A stretch of DNA of 37,064 nt, taken from assembly GCF_016462545.1 (NCBI RefSeq), contig NZ_JAEMTA010000052.1, positions 1-37,064 on the forward strand. The letters are read 5' to 3'. Below the pieces are notes generated by a model. The model had not been told where the DNA came from, made no database searches, and worked only from the letters and a program-made list of their open reading frames with translations. Source of the DNA: Mycolicibacterium sp. (GTDB lineage: Bacteria; Actinomycetota; Actinomycetes; Mycobacteriales; Mycobacteriaceae). Position numbers and translations under genes: made by a program. Of this stretch, positions 17,076 through 24,588 are shown piece after piece. How positions within the stretch are numbered: the first letter of the stretch is position 1; each line of letters opens with the position of its first letter.

Positions 17076-17731
17076 CGGAACCCTCCTCGTCGCCGTCGCT
17101 CTCGAGGCTCGTCTACTCCACGGTCAGGGAACGGATCATCCTCGGCCAATACCCCCAGGGGAGCAGGCTGCCCGAACAGCGAATCGGGGAGGAGCTCAAC
17201 GTGTCCCGAGTACCTCTGCGGGAAGCGGTGCCGTGGCTCGAGCGGGACGGTTTCGTGCACTCCCGACCGCGGCGGGGAGCGGTGGTGTCCCAATGGGACG
17301 CCAAGGCCATCGACGACCTGTTCGACGTGCGGCTGGCTCTGGAGGCGGGGGCGGCTCGCTACGCCGCACGGGAGGTCTCACGTGGTGGTCCGATGGATGC
17401 GTTGAACCGGGCGTTGGACGAGGCGCAGCAGACGGTGGCCGGTGGCGATGCCTACGCCATCGCCAGGACGAGCACCGCGTTTCACGAGGCCGTCATCGAG
17501 GCGTCGTCGAACGAGCTGATGATCAGACTGATGGGGTCGATCTCGGGCCGCATCACCTGGTTGTTCTTCCTCACCAGCGGGCTGCCCGCCGACGAGGCGT
17601 TCCACGATCACGTCCTGCTCCGCGACGCGATCGCGTCGGGAAACGAGCGCGTCGCCGAGTCGGTGGCCTACGCCCACATCGAACGGGACCGGCAGCCAAC
17701 CCATCTCGCGATGACTGACAAGATGGGCTGA
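17072..17731 (+). CDS. GntR-family transcriptional regulator, FCD (FadR) subfamily
   Basis: The 219-residue protein starts at a GTG overlapping the binding-protein stop (GTGA). Residues about 10-75 are the winged helix (VYSTVRERIILGQY, RIGEELNVSRVPLREAV, DGFVHSRPRRGAVVSQW). The C-terminal helical FCD effector domain keeps the metal-site residues Asp in FDVRLALE and His in TAFHEAV, FHDHVLLRDAI and YAHIE. Such regulators usually sense small carboxylates or sugar acids and repress adjacent operons. Being the last gene of the operon, and with a perfect GGTATACC palindrome in front of the first gene, it is the natural regulator of the whole unit, including itself. Confidence 0.92.
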   Translation: MTEPSSSPSLSRLVYSTVRERIILGQYPQGSRLPEQRIGEELNVSRVPLREAVPWLERDGFVHSRPRRGAVVSQWDAKAIDDLFDVRLALEAGAARYAAREVSRGGPMDALNRALDEAQQTVAGGDAYAIARTSTAFHEAVIEASSNELMIRLMGSISGRITWLFFLTSGLPADEAFHDHVLLRDAIASGNERVAESVAYAHIERDRQPTHLAMTDKMG

Positions 17732-17799
17732 CTGCCCTACGGCCCTGCGATGGTGACCGCTCAGGCCGTTACTGGTCGCCACCTTCCCCGTCGGCTCGC

Positions 17800-19368
17800 T
17801 CAGTGAGGGGCGATCGCCAAGGGCAGCGGGACCAGGGACTCGGACGTCGCGCTGGCCGACAAGCGCTGTCGCCCAAGCGGACTCCACGCCTGCACCGCGC
17901 AGAACGGCGCGCACTGGTCCTGGTCGGAGCGCGTGCCCACGTGCACGCAGCATTGGACGAGTCGCTCCTCGATCATCGTCGACATGTCCATGAACGGTTT
18001 GACGGTGATCCGCACGACCCGTTCACCCAACATCCGCCGCAACTTCCGGCGCCGTCCCGGCAGTCCCGACGCGGCCAAGGTCAACAGCGTCGACAGGCCC
18101 AGATCGCAGTTCTCGCAGATGTTTCGCCACACCTCGCCCATCTCCGGATGCGACAGTGACGACTGTTCGGAGAGCAGACCGAGCAGCGACTCGCGGACGG
18201 CCAGACGCATGTCGCGCGGCACCTCGCTGTCGGCGATTCGATTGGACACCAGCCCCAGATTCTCCTTGAGCCGATCGTGCCCGATCAGGGACGTCAGGGA
18301 ACGCCACTGGTCGGAGTCGTCGCGGATCATGTAACCGACCGAACAGCAGTGCGGGTGGGAGCACGGCAGGGCGGTCAGGTCGCGCCAGCTCACCAGTCCG
18401 TCGGTCTGCGGGCCCAGGCGCTTCAGCACCCCCGTGTGCGTGAGCCGGTCCATCGGATCGATGGTGCCGGAGCGGCCGGAGCCGAACTGTGGTTGCAGGG
18501 AAACCCCACTGACATAGGGAGTTTCGAGGGCGAGCGTGACGACGTCGCCAATTTCGCCGTCATTGACGCCGAGTGCTGCAGTCATGACCAGCGTGGTGAA
18601 GATCTCGCGTTCGGAGAGACGTCGAACGGCCGCTGCCTTTAGTGCTCGCAGATCACCGCCGCGGTGGTGCCGCGACGCCTCGGCGGAGATGCCGTCGAAC
18701 TGGAGGTAGACCTCGACCCGCTCGCGATGGCGGGTCAGCAGGTCGAGCAGGTGGTCGTCGCGGGCGATGAGAAGCCCATTGCTGTTGACCAGGATTCGCG
18801 TGACGGGGCGCCGGATCAGCTCGTCGAGCAGCTCGGCGAGGTCAGGGTGGACGGTGGGTTCTCCGCCGCTGAGCATCACGACGTCGAGCTTGCCGTTCTC
18901 ACGCGCCAGTCTCTGGTCGACGTTGGCGAGGATCTCGGCGACGGGAACGACCCCGTGCAGGTCGGGGCCGGACTCGGTGAAACACGTCGGGCAGCGCAGG
19001 TTGCACGCCTCGGTGACGTCGGCCAACAGGATGCACGTGTGCTGGGTCTGCATCTCGGGCAGTCCGCGCAGATACGCCGACGGGACGGGATCGAAGTTGC
19101 CCGCCACGTCGGGAGTGTGTGACTTGGTCGGCGCCGTCCACTCCTCGAGGTAGGCGAGGATCTCGGGGTCTTCGTCGTACATCGTCCGCACCAGACCGTG
19201 TGTGCCGCAGGCGCGCTCGAGCCAAACCCGGCCATCCCTGGCCGCCAGCCAGCCCGACAGTCGGGCGACGTCGGCGAGCGACCGGTGCGGATCCTCGGCG
19301 TGGCACTGTGGACAGAAGGCGTTGACGTACCGGAGGATTCGATCATCGCGCAACGGCATGCCCATCAC
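17800..19368 (-). CDS. radical SAM protein resembling the tetraether synthase (Tes) family
   Basis: The protein has about 522 residues and a 4Fe-4S/SAM site C122-x3-C126-x2-C129 within TEACNLRCPTCFTESG, followed by MLSGGEPTVHPDL. Before it lies a small Cys region: CPQC (19-22) and a Cys-x2-His-Gly element (CGTHG, 54-58). This layout, with a C-terminal Cys-rich part (PCSHPHCCS, ICENC, CAPFC), recalls the MJ0619-like radical SAM family that includes the archaeal tetraether lipid synthase. That family joins alkyl chains of membrane lipids. The resemblance is from memory and unverified. The gene follows an Lgt-like gene and a small membrane-protein gene with no gap, so a lipid substrate is plausible. 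Possible starts are GTG 19368, ATG 19365 and ATG 19359, after a GGGGGAA stretch. Confidence 0.82.
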   Translation of the reverse strand: MMGMPLRDDRILRYVNAFCPQCHAEDPHRSLADVARLSGWLAARDGRVWLERACGTHGLVRTMYDEDPEILAYLEEWTAPTKSHTPDVAGNFDPVPSAYLRGLPEMQTQHTCILLADVTEACNLRCPTCFTESGPDLHGVVPVAEILANVDQRLARENGKLDVVMLSGGEPTVHPDLAELLDELIRRPVTRILVNSNGLLIARDDHLLDLLTRHRERVEVYLQFDGISAEASRHHRGGDLRALKAAAVRRLSEREIFTTLVMTAALGVNDGEIGDVVTLALETPYVSGVSLQPQFGSGRSGTIDPMDRLTHTGVLKRLGPQTDGLVSWRDLTALPCSHPHCCSVGYMIRDDSDQWRSLTSLIGHDRLKENLGLVSNRIADSEVPRDMRLAVRESLLGLLSEQSSLSHPEMGEVWRNICENCDLGLSTLLTLAASGLPGRRRKLRRMLGERVVRITVKPFMDMSTMIEERLVQCCVHVGTRSDQDQCAPFCAVQAWSPLGRQRLSASATSESLVPLPLAIAPH

Positions 19369-19758
19369 TCAGATTCCCCCGGTATACATCTCGGGATTGA
19401 GTCCCGTGCAGAAGCCGACGCTGGTGATCGAGAGCAGGGCCCAGCCGATCATCAGCCCGATGCCGAGGCCCTTGGTCCACGGTCGACGCAGTGCGATGAG
19501 CCCCGCGCCGCCGCCGAACGCGATCAGGGCGAGGATCGCGGCGCCGACCCCCACGACCGCTGCGCCGCTCCCCGCGGCGAGGGCCAGTACGACCAACCCG
19601 ATGACGAGGTTCATCGCACCGAACAGCAGAACGCCGACGACGGCGAGTCCGACGACCGTGCCCGTCGTGCTCGGAGGAGGGGGCGGGGGTGGGTACCAGC
19701 CCGGCGGCGGCGGATACCAACCCGACGGTGGAGGCGGCTCGGGCGGGGGACCGGTCAT
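19369..19758 (-). CDS. small proline-rich membrane protein (DUF4190-like layout)
   Basis: The 129-residue protein has an N-terminal cytoplasmic tail of about 38 residues, rich in Pro and containing two GWYPPPP repeats. Three hydrophobic stretches follow (TVVGLAVVGVLLFGAMNLVIG, an Ala/Gly-rich helix, and GIGLMIGWALLSITSVGF). Proline/Tyr-rich tails followed by a few TM helices are common in actinobacterial proteins of unknown function. The ATG at 19758 overlaps the stop of the Lgt-like gene (ATGA), and its own stop abuts the radical SAM start, so all three genes form one transcript. It could act as a membrane scaffold for that pathway. The frame stays open far upstream, but that part lies inside the Lgt-like gene. 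Confidence 0.75.
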   Translation of the reverse strand: MTGPPPEPPPPSGWYPPPPGWYPPPPPPPSTTGTVVGLAVVGVLLFGAMNLVIGLVVLALAAGSGAAVVGVGAAILALIAFGGGAGLIALRRPWTKGLGIGLMIGWALLSITSVGFCTGLNPEMYTGGI

Positions 19759-20540
19759 GACGAAATCCTCTGCTGTCGAACGAGTGCCTCGTAATAACCG
19801 CGGCGGTGACCGCGTCGCAATCGGAACCCGACGAAGACCATGCTGACGAGTAGGAACCATTGGGGCCGAGTTAGATTCAGCCATACCGTCTCGTTGGCGC
19901 GGGTGAACTCGACGAGAAACCGGAACGCTGCGTACGCCGCGACGTAGAGCACGAACAGCTCGCCTGGGTGGGTGATGCGCGAGCGCAGCCACAGCAGAAC
20001 GCCGAATGCGGCGAGCTGGAAGACGATCTCGTAGACGAAGGAGGGATGCATGGCCTGCCCGGTCAGGCATCCGGGGCACTCCGGCGTGGTGGCGGGCGCG
20101 TGAATTCCCCACGGCAGGGTGGTCGGTCGCCCAGGGGCCTCGGTCAGCAGGCATCCGATGCGACCCACGGCCATGCCCAGTGCGACGGCGGGGGCGAAGA
20201 GGTCCCCCGTCTTGCCGCGGTAGCCGATGAGTCGCTTGGCGACGAGCACTCCGACGTACGCGCCGAGCAGTCCGCCCAGAATGCTGCGGGAGCCGAACGC
20301 CCATGCCTGCGCGAGGGTGGGGTTGAGGTGGGGATCGAGATGCTCGAAGAGTCCGGAGAGCCGCATCCCGATCGCTCCGCCGACCAACGCGCCCGTGACC
20401 GCGACCAGCGACTGTTCACCTAGAGCGCCACGGCGTCTGGCCTCCAGGAAGAAGACCACGCTCGCGACGAGGACGCCGAGGCCGACGAACACCCCGTGAA
20501 CCGGGATCTCGAGCCAGCCGATACGCCACGTCACCCCCAT
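19755..20540 (-). CDS. Lgt-family (prolipoprotein diacylglyceryl transferase-like) membrane protein, divergent
   Basis: The 261-residue polytopic protein is recognisably of the Lgt fold. It has GRIGC...GRPT.LPWG around 126-145, HPSFVYE at 165-171, and the Y203-x3-R207-x3-E211 set equal to Tyr235/Arg239/Glu243 of E. coli Lgt. Two functionally important positions differ: the SFHGG loop with His103 reads SILGG (Leu88), and Asn146 is Cys130. It is therefore probably not the housekeeping Lgt. M. smegmatis, from memory, has a second Lgt-like protein of unclear activity, which may be the orthologue. Being first in a unit with a Tes-like radical SAM protein, it may transfer or bind a phosphatidylglycerol-derived lipid group. 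The start is supported by a -10-like TACCGT six bases upstream (leaderless). Confidence 0.85.
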   Translation of the reverse strand: MGVTWRIGWLEIPVHGVFVGLGVLVASVVFFLEARRRGALGEQSLVAVTGALVGGAIGMRLSGLFEHLDPHLNPTLAQAWAFGSRSILGGLLGAYVGVLVAKRLIGYRGKTGDLFAPAVALGMAVGRIGCLLTEAPGRPTTLPWGIHAPATTPECPGCLTGQAMHPSFVYEIVFQLAAFGVLLWLRSRITHPGELFVLYVAAYAAFRFLVEFTRANETVWLNLTRPQWFLLVSMVFVGFRLRRGHRRGYYEALVRQQRISS

Positions 20541-20546
20541 CCGCCT

Positions 20547-20552
20547 ACGGTA
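20547..20552 (-). promoter_or_regulatory. -10 element of the Lgt-like/radical SAM unit
   Basis: On the reverse strand TACCGT stands six bases before the ATG at 20540, the spacing expected for a leaderless transcript. It has the TAnnnT form. No -35 element is obvious. Confidence 0.35.
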
Positions 20553-20611
20553 ATGCGACGTCGTAGAAGGCGTGCGTCGAACGGATGACGGGTCGACTGT
20601 CCCGCAGTGGA

Positions 20612-21979
20612 TTACGACGTCGACGTCGAACCTTCGGCACTCGGTGTTCCCGACTCCGCGGCCGGTGCGGACGCGGGCTCGGGCGTGGTGGCCGGTGACG
20701 TAGTGGTATCGGTCGCAGACGACCCGCCGCCGGTGAATGGGCGAAGGACCGAGCGCAGCAGGTCACCTGGCTTCCAGCCGCCCGTCGGGTGACGGACCGG
20801 GGTGACCTTGTTGGGGCTTGCCGTCGCACCCGGCGAGGACGAGGTCGAGGCGATCACCGGGGTGGGCGTCGACTTCTTGGCGAGTGCCTGGGGATCGGGT
20901 TCGGTCGGCTGGGCCACCGCCGTCGCCGCCTGGGTTGTCTGCACTGCGCCAGCCGCGACCGACTGCACGTCCGAGACCCACGTGGCGGGCGGCGGCGTGA
21001 ACTGGAACGGCACGGGCTGCGTTGGATATGAGCCGGGGCCGCTGGGTCGGTCGTATCCCGTCTCGATGACGGCCCGCAGGAACGGGTCGAGAGCCTCGAC
21101 GACGGGTCTCGGCACGCCGAGTTGCAGCAGCGGCATGGTGAGCGGCAATCCGCCGACCGGCGCCTTGACGAGGACGTCGGTGATCCTGCCGTCGGCGCTC
21201 GTCGAGACGATGCGGTCGTCGGCGGGCACCGCGCTCGGATCGACCGTCTCGTAGTAACCCGGGTGCAGGTAGTAGAAGCCCATCGCGGCATTCACGTCGG
21301 CGACCACGTTGATGACGTACTTGGGGGCGTCGGCCACCCCGTCGTACTGCTTGGTGATCTGCAGAACGTGGCTGGCCTGCGGCGTCGTGCCGCCACCAAA
21401 GGTCACGCCGATCACCGGCACGTACACCCCGGCGGGCAAGCGCGTCAGGATGCCGCCGTCGTTGCGACGCGGATTGGCGGCCAGGACGAAGTCGACGTTG
21501 GACGTGTCGACACCGTCGGTCTCGAGTTGCTTCATGGCCTCCGAGACAGCCCCGGCACCCTGCGAGTAGCCCACGACGACGATGGTGTCGTCGGGGTTCG
21601 CGATGCGCGCATCCTTGACGGCCTGCACGGTCTTCGTCGTGGCATCGCGTTCGGAGTCGTCGTAGGTCGGGTCACCGGCTCCGGTCAGGGGGCCGAGGCT
21701 TCGCGGGTAGGTGACGAACCGGTCGTCGTCGGGATTGGCCTGGGCGTAGGTGCCCTGAAGTGAATCCACCATCCGGTAGGGCGAGATGCCCTTCTCGTTG
21801 CCGGTCAGCGACTTGGTGCCGTCGACGAACACCGTCGTGGTGGCCACCAGCAGGGGATTCGGCATGACGTGGGCGTCGGTCGCGTAGGCAAAGGTGAACA
21901 ACGTGGCCACCTCGAGCGCGATACCGGTGGTCAGGTACGGGCTCCACCTCGTGAGGTGTGCCTTGCGATGTTTGCCCAC
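20612..21979 (-). CDS. PE-PPE-domain alpha/beta serine hydrolase, exported
   Basis: The protein has 455 residues from the GTG at 21979, chosen because GGGGAGGG sits about eight bases upstream. An N-terminal hydrophobic segment (about 14-33) serves as signal or anchor. The PE-PPE domain follows, a cutinase/lipase-like alpha/beta hydrolase with nucleophile Ser139 in VVVGYSQGAGAVSEA and the upstream segment NPLLVATTTVFVDGT. Mycobacterial relatives carrying PE or PPE modules show esterase activity; this one lacks PE and PPE and stands alone. The C-terminal 110 residues are Pro/Thr/Ser/Ala-rich and disordered, ending in Ser/Thr. A cell-envelope esterase or lipid-modifying role is likely. It is divergent from the Pro/Ser-rich membrane protein across a 409-base gap. 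Confidence 0.87.
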   Translation of the reverse strand: MGKHRKAHLTRWSPYLTTGIALEVATLFTFAYATDAHVMPNPLLVATTTVFVDGTKSLTGNEKGISPYRMVDSLQGTYAQANPDDDRFVTYPRSLGPLTGAGDPTYDDSERDATTKTVQAVKDARIANPDDTIVVVGYSQGAGAVSEAMKQLETDGVDTSNVDFVLAANPRRNDGGILTRLPAGVYVPVIGVTFGGGTTPQASHVLQITKQYDGVADAPKYVINVVADVNAAMGFYYLHPGYYETVDPSAVPADDRIVSTSADGRITDVLVKAPVGGLPLTMPLLQLGVPRPVVEALDPFLRAVIETGYDRPSGPGSYPTQPVPFQFTPPPATWVSDVQSVAAGAVQTTQAATAVAQPTEPDPQALAKKSTPTPVIASTSSSPGATASPNKVTPVRHPTGGWKPGDLLRSVLRPFTGGGSSATDTTTSPATTPEPASAPAAESGTPSAEGSTSTS

Positions 21980-22388
21980 GATTGACGCCCTCCCCGGCGA
22001 ACCTGAACGATCGCCCACGGCGCACGGCCGTGAGTAGTTAGCCAGCGTATGGCACCCGCCGACAGTTCATCACCGTTTTGGAGGTACTGGCCGACGGTGG
22101 TGATTTGCGTTGATCGTCCTGAGGCTTCCCTTCGCGGCTGCCGCTCGATGGCCGACGATCGGTGTGCAGGTTTGCCATCGTTGACGGCGTGCCCAACCGC
22201 CCGGCAGCGGGTGCCCGGAGCACGAACTCTCCGGAGGCCAGCGGCAACGGGGGAGCATCGCGCGGGCACTGGCCGTGCCGCCGGTGTAACGAATATTCAC
22301 CCGCGAACCGATGTTCCTTGTGAACGAGACTGTGAGGCTGCTGGTCCGTGACCAGCGTCGGGGGCGAGACCGAAGGAGTGGCGCCACG
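21980..22388. other. 409-base intergenic region, divergent promoters and possible structured leader
   Basis: No convincing gene is seen. A perfect 7-bp dyad, CGATGGC (22146-22152) and GCCATCG (22174-22180), encloses 21 bases. Further right, a G-rich stretch GCAACGGGGGAGC at about 22240-22252 recalls part of the actinobacterial ydaO (c-di-AMP) riboswitch core, but the other conserved arm (GGGGTGAAT) was not found. Promoters for both flanking genes must lie here; no clear -10/-35 pair was identified. Confidence 0.4.
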
Positions 22389-24041
22389 ATGGGTGCACCG
22401 TTGAAGATTTGTCGCACGCGAACGGCGAGTGCCGTATTGGCCTCCGGGGTGATCATCTCACTGACCGCGCTCACCGGTGGCGTCGCGCCCGCGTTCGCGA
22501 AGCCGGGTGACGAACCGGTCGTGCCCACGACCACGACCGCGCCCGTGCCGGTCGTCGAGGCTCCTCAAACGCCCGTCGAGAAGACCACGGCGGCCGAGAT
22601 CCCGTCATCCGTCGCGTCGTCGCCCGTCGAGGTGCCCACGGTGCAGCAAACCGTCGAGGCACCGGCTCCCGTCGCCACGCCCACCGTCCAGCAGAGCGTG
22701 GAGGCGCCGACTCGGACGCGTGCCCCCGAGCCCGTCGCCCCGAGCTCGGAACCGGTGATCACCTCGACGCGATCCGTTCCACCGTCGGTCGCAGCGAGCA
22801 GCTCCGCGCCGACCAGTGCGCCCTCCGTGACGCCCACGTCCGCGTCGCCGAGTCCGGTGACCCCGAGCGAGTCGGCGTCGAAGTCCCCGTCGACGGCTAC
22901 GGCGACCTCGGTCGGGCCGTCGGCCGAGCCCGCGCCTCCGACGTCGAGCACGAGTCAGACCTCGAGTACCAGTACCAGCGCGCCCACCCCGACGAGCGGA
23001 TCCTCGTCGTCGGAATCCTCCTCGTCGTCGGAATCCTCGTCGTCGTCGGAGTCCGCGCGAAACGGCCGTGAGTCGTCCTCGGCGGATTCCTCGTCGGCCG
23101 AGGCCACTCCGAAGGTGATCGAGAAGGTCGCTCCGCAGACGCTGGTAGCACCCGACGCCGACGTCCAGATCGCCAAGGCTGCGACGATCGTCGAAGAGAA
23201 GCCCGTCGAGGCGCCCAAGCAGGAGATCGCGGACATCTCGCGCATCATCGACCTGCCGGGCCGGGATCGGAACCCGATCGACCTGGGCAACGGACAGCGC
23301 AACGACGATCAGGTGCGGCTCGCGGGCAACTGGGACCGCAACGTCCGTCAGTGGCAACCGGATTGGGTCGAGTACGACCAGTACTACCGCCCGGTGCTGA
23401 GCAACCCGTACCGCGATCCGGTGCGCATCGTGTACGTGTATCAGAACGCACCTCGCGTGGTGTGGATCCCACCGCTGGCGCGAATCGTCCTCGAGGTTGC
23501 CCAGTACGCCGCGTACAGCTTCACGGCCCTGGTGACCAACCCGATCAACCAGGTGCTCAACGTCGCGGTCGGCAGCTTCTTCGGAGGCGGGTACTTCCCG
23601 GGTGTGGGATTGCCCCTCCCGCCGCCTCCGCCCGCGCTGGTGAACTACTCCAACGTCCCCGTCCAGGTGCGCTACCCCGACGCCACCTACCAGCCCTTCC
23701 GAGTGTCGAAGATCGTCGACGTCGGTCCGGACCGGCAGTTCGGCGAGCAGAAGGTGCTCCTCGACGGTGTCACGCCCGCGTGGGGGGAGTGGAAGCAGAG
23801 TCCCTCCGGCGAGCGCAGCTTCGAGGTGCACAAGACTCAACAGTTCCCGGGTCTCGACGATCCCCAGCCGGGCCCGCTGCCCGGTGACTACCAGCTGACG
23901 CTGGCCTCCGACGAGTCGCCGGCCGGTATGAACAAGCGTGACGTCTACCTCATCGCGGTCGCCATCGCGTGCGGCGCGCTGAGCATCGGCGCCGTCGCCC
24001 TGGCGGTCTTCATGGGTCGCAGGCGCCGCCCGCTGCACTAG
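22389..24041 (+). CDS. Pro/Ser/Thr-rich exported protein with C-terminal membrane anchor
   Basis: The protein has 550 residues from the ATG at 22389, with GAAGGAG (22372-22378) ten bases upstream. A Sec signal peptide ends at APAFA|KP (about 37). Residues about 40-290 are low complexity: Pro/Val/Thr repeats, then Ser/Pro/Thr, then three near-identical Ser-rich blocks ending in Glu (205-222). A conserved-looking region of about 220 residues follows, with many Tyr/Trp/Asn (NWDRNVRQWQPDW, YDQYYRPVLSNPYRDPVRI) and the Gly/Pro loop FFGGGYFPGVGLPLPPPPP. A TM helix (about 519-541) and an Arg-rich cytoplasmic tail end the protein. This is a cell-wall-spanning stalk architecture with a membrane-proximal domain. 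The Ser/Thr-rich part could be O-mannosylated. No family is recognised. Confidence 0.85.
   Translation: MGAPLKICRTRTASAVLASGVIISLTALTGGVAPAFAKPGDEPVVPTTTTAPVPVVEAPQTPVEKTTAAEIPSSVASSPVEVPTVQQTVEAPAPVATPTVQQSVEAPTRTRAPEPVAPSSEPVITSTRSVPPSVAASSSAPTSAPSVTPTSASPSPVTPSESASKSPSTATATSVGPSAEPAPPTSSTSQTSSTSTSAPTPTSGSSSSESSSSSESSSSSESARNGRESSSADSSSAEATPKVIEKVAPQTLVAPDADVQIAKAATIVEEKPVEAPKQEIADISRIIDLPGRDRNPIDLGNGQRNDDQVRLAGNWDRNVRQWQPDWVEYDQYYRPVLSNPYRDPVRIVYVYQNAPRVVWIPPLARIVLEVAQYAAYSFTALVTNPINQVLNVAVGSFFGGGYFPGVGLPLPPPPPALVNYSNVPVQVRYPDATYQPFRVSKIVDVGPDRQFGEQKVLLDGVTPAWGEWKQSPSGERSFEVHKTQQFPGLDDPQPGPLPGDYQLTLASDESPAGMNKRDVYLIAVAIACGALSIGAVALAVFMGRRRRPLH
23001..23051 (+). repeat. in-frame tandem repeat encoding Ser-rich/Glu blocks
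   Basis: Three consecutive units of 15, 18 and 18 bases (TCCTC(C)TCGTCGTCGGAA-like) encode Ser4-Glu, Ser5-Glu, Ser5-Glu. Units differ by one Ser codon, so length variation by slippage is plausible. Confidence 0.8.
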
Positions 24042-24050
24042 GGATCAGAG

Positions 24051-24095
24051 ACGAAGAATGGCCGCCGAGTGCGTTACTCGGCGGCCATCCTTCGT
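24051..24095. terminator. strong hairpin between convergent genes
   Basis: ATGGCCGCCGAGT (24058-24070) and ACTCGGCGGCCAT (24076-24088) are perfectly complementary around a GCGTT loop. After one mismatch the outer ACGAAG/CTTCGT adds six more pairs. There is no T-run, as is common in mycobacteria. Its symmetry would serve both the upstream gene and the convergent Rv0455c-like gene. Confidence 0.85.
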
Positions 24096-24103
24096 TGCAG
24101 TGC

Positions 24104-24577
24104 TTACGGCGTGACGGGCCAGTCCCAGACGGACATGTCGCCGGCGGGGTAGTTCATGCAGACGTCGGTGGCCTTGGCGACGACGCCCTTGTTGTTGAAG
24201 AACACCTTGGCCCAGTTGCCCCAGTGGGTGGCCACGTTCTCGTAGTAGACGTTGGTGGCGGTGTCCTCGGAGTACTGGCGGCGGGCGACCGGGTCCAGTG
24301 AGAAGAACCAGTGGATGCGGTCGAAGGCCTGCTGCTGGACGTCGGCGGGGCGGTTGCTCCGGTCGATCATGTAGCGCTCGAAGTAGACCGGGCTGGTGTC
24401 GCGGGCGGCCTGCAGGTACTGCTCGGCGTTGCAGGTGGTGACGATCATCCGGTGCGGGATGGGGAAGTCATCGCTCGCGTCGGCGGCGGCCGTACCCGCC
24501 AACGTCGTGGCGGCGACACCACAGGCGGCGGCCAGCAGACCGCTACGGAGCGCGATGGTGCGCAGACCCTTGTTCAT
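24104..24577 (-). CDS. secreted DUF5078 protein, Rv0455c homologue (siderophore secretion factor)
   Basis: The 157-residue protein has a signal peptide ending in the GTAAADAS region (about 30-34). The mature part matches what I recall of M. tuberculosis Rv0455c: DFPIPHRMIVTTCNAEQYL, RDTSPVYFERYMID, HWFFSL, FFNNKGVVAKATDVC and YPAGDMSVWDW. Two cysteines (49 and 140) probably form the conserved disulfide. Rv0455c is a periplasmic protein reported to be needed, with the MmpS4/MmpL4 and MmpS5/MmpL5 systems, for secretion of mycobactin/carboxymycobactin. Here the gene lies 11 bases downstream of an mmpL gene in an mmpS-mmpL-this gene operon, tighter than in M. tuberculosis, which supports the same role. 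The ATG at 24577 has GGAG about eight bases upstream. The longer open frame upstream belongs to the shadow of mmpL. Confidence 0.9.
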   Translation of the reverse strand: MNKGLRTIALRSGLLAAACGVAATTLAGTAAADASDDFPIPHRMIVTTCNAEQYLQAARDTSPVYFERYMIDRSNRPADVQQQAFDRIHWFFSLDPVARRQYSEDTATNVYYENVATHWGNWAKVFFNNKGVVAKATDVCMNYPAGDMSVWDWPVTP

Positions 24578-24588
24578 CTCGTGTCTCC

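Noticed and set aside
17739..17781. Overlapping weak dyads (ACGGCC/GGCCGT and TGGTGACC/GGTCGCCA) between the GntR and radical SAM genes
   Set aside because: The stems are short, one has a G-U pair, the loops are long and the two exclude each other; not convincing as a terminator although the location is suitable.
23001..23051. Tandem repeat as a possible CRISPR-like array
   Set aside because: Units are contiguous, 15-18 bases, in frame and have no spacers; it is a coding repeat.
22605..24038. Long reverse-strand open frame opposite the stalk protein gene
   Set aside because: It is Arg/Gly-rich antisense sequence without recognisable domains; the forward gene has a signal peptide, ribosome-binding site and anchor.
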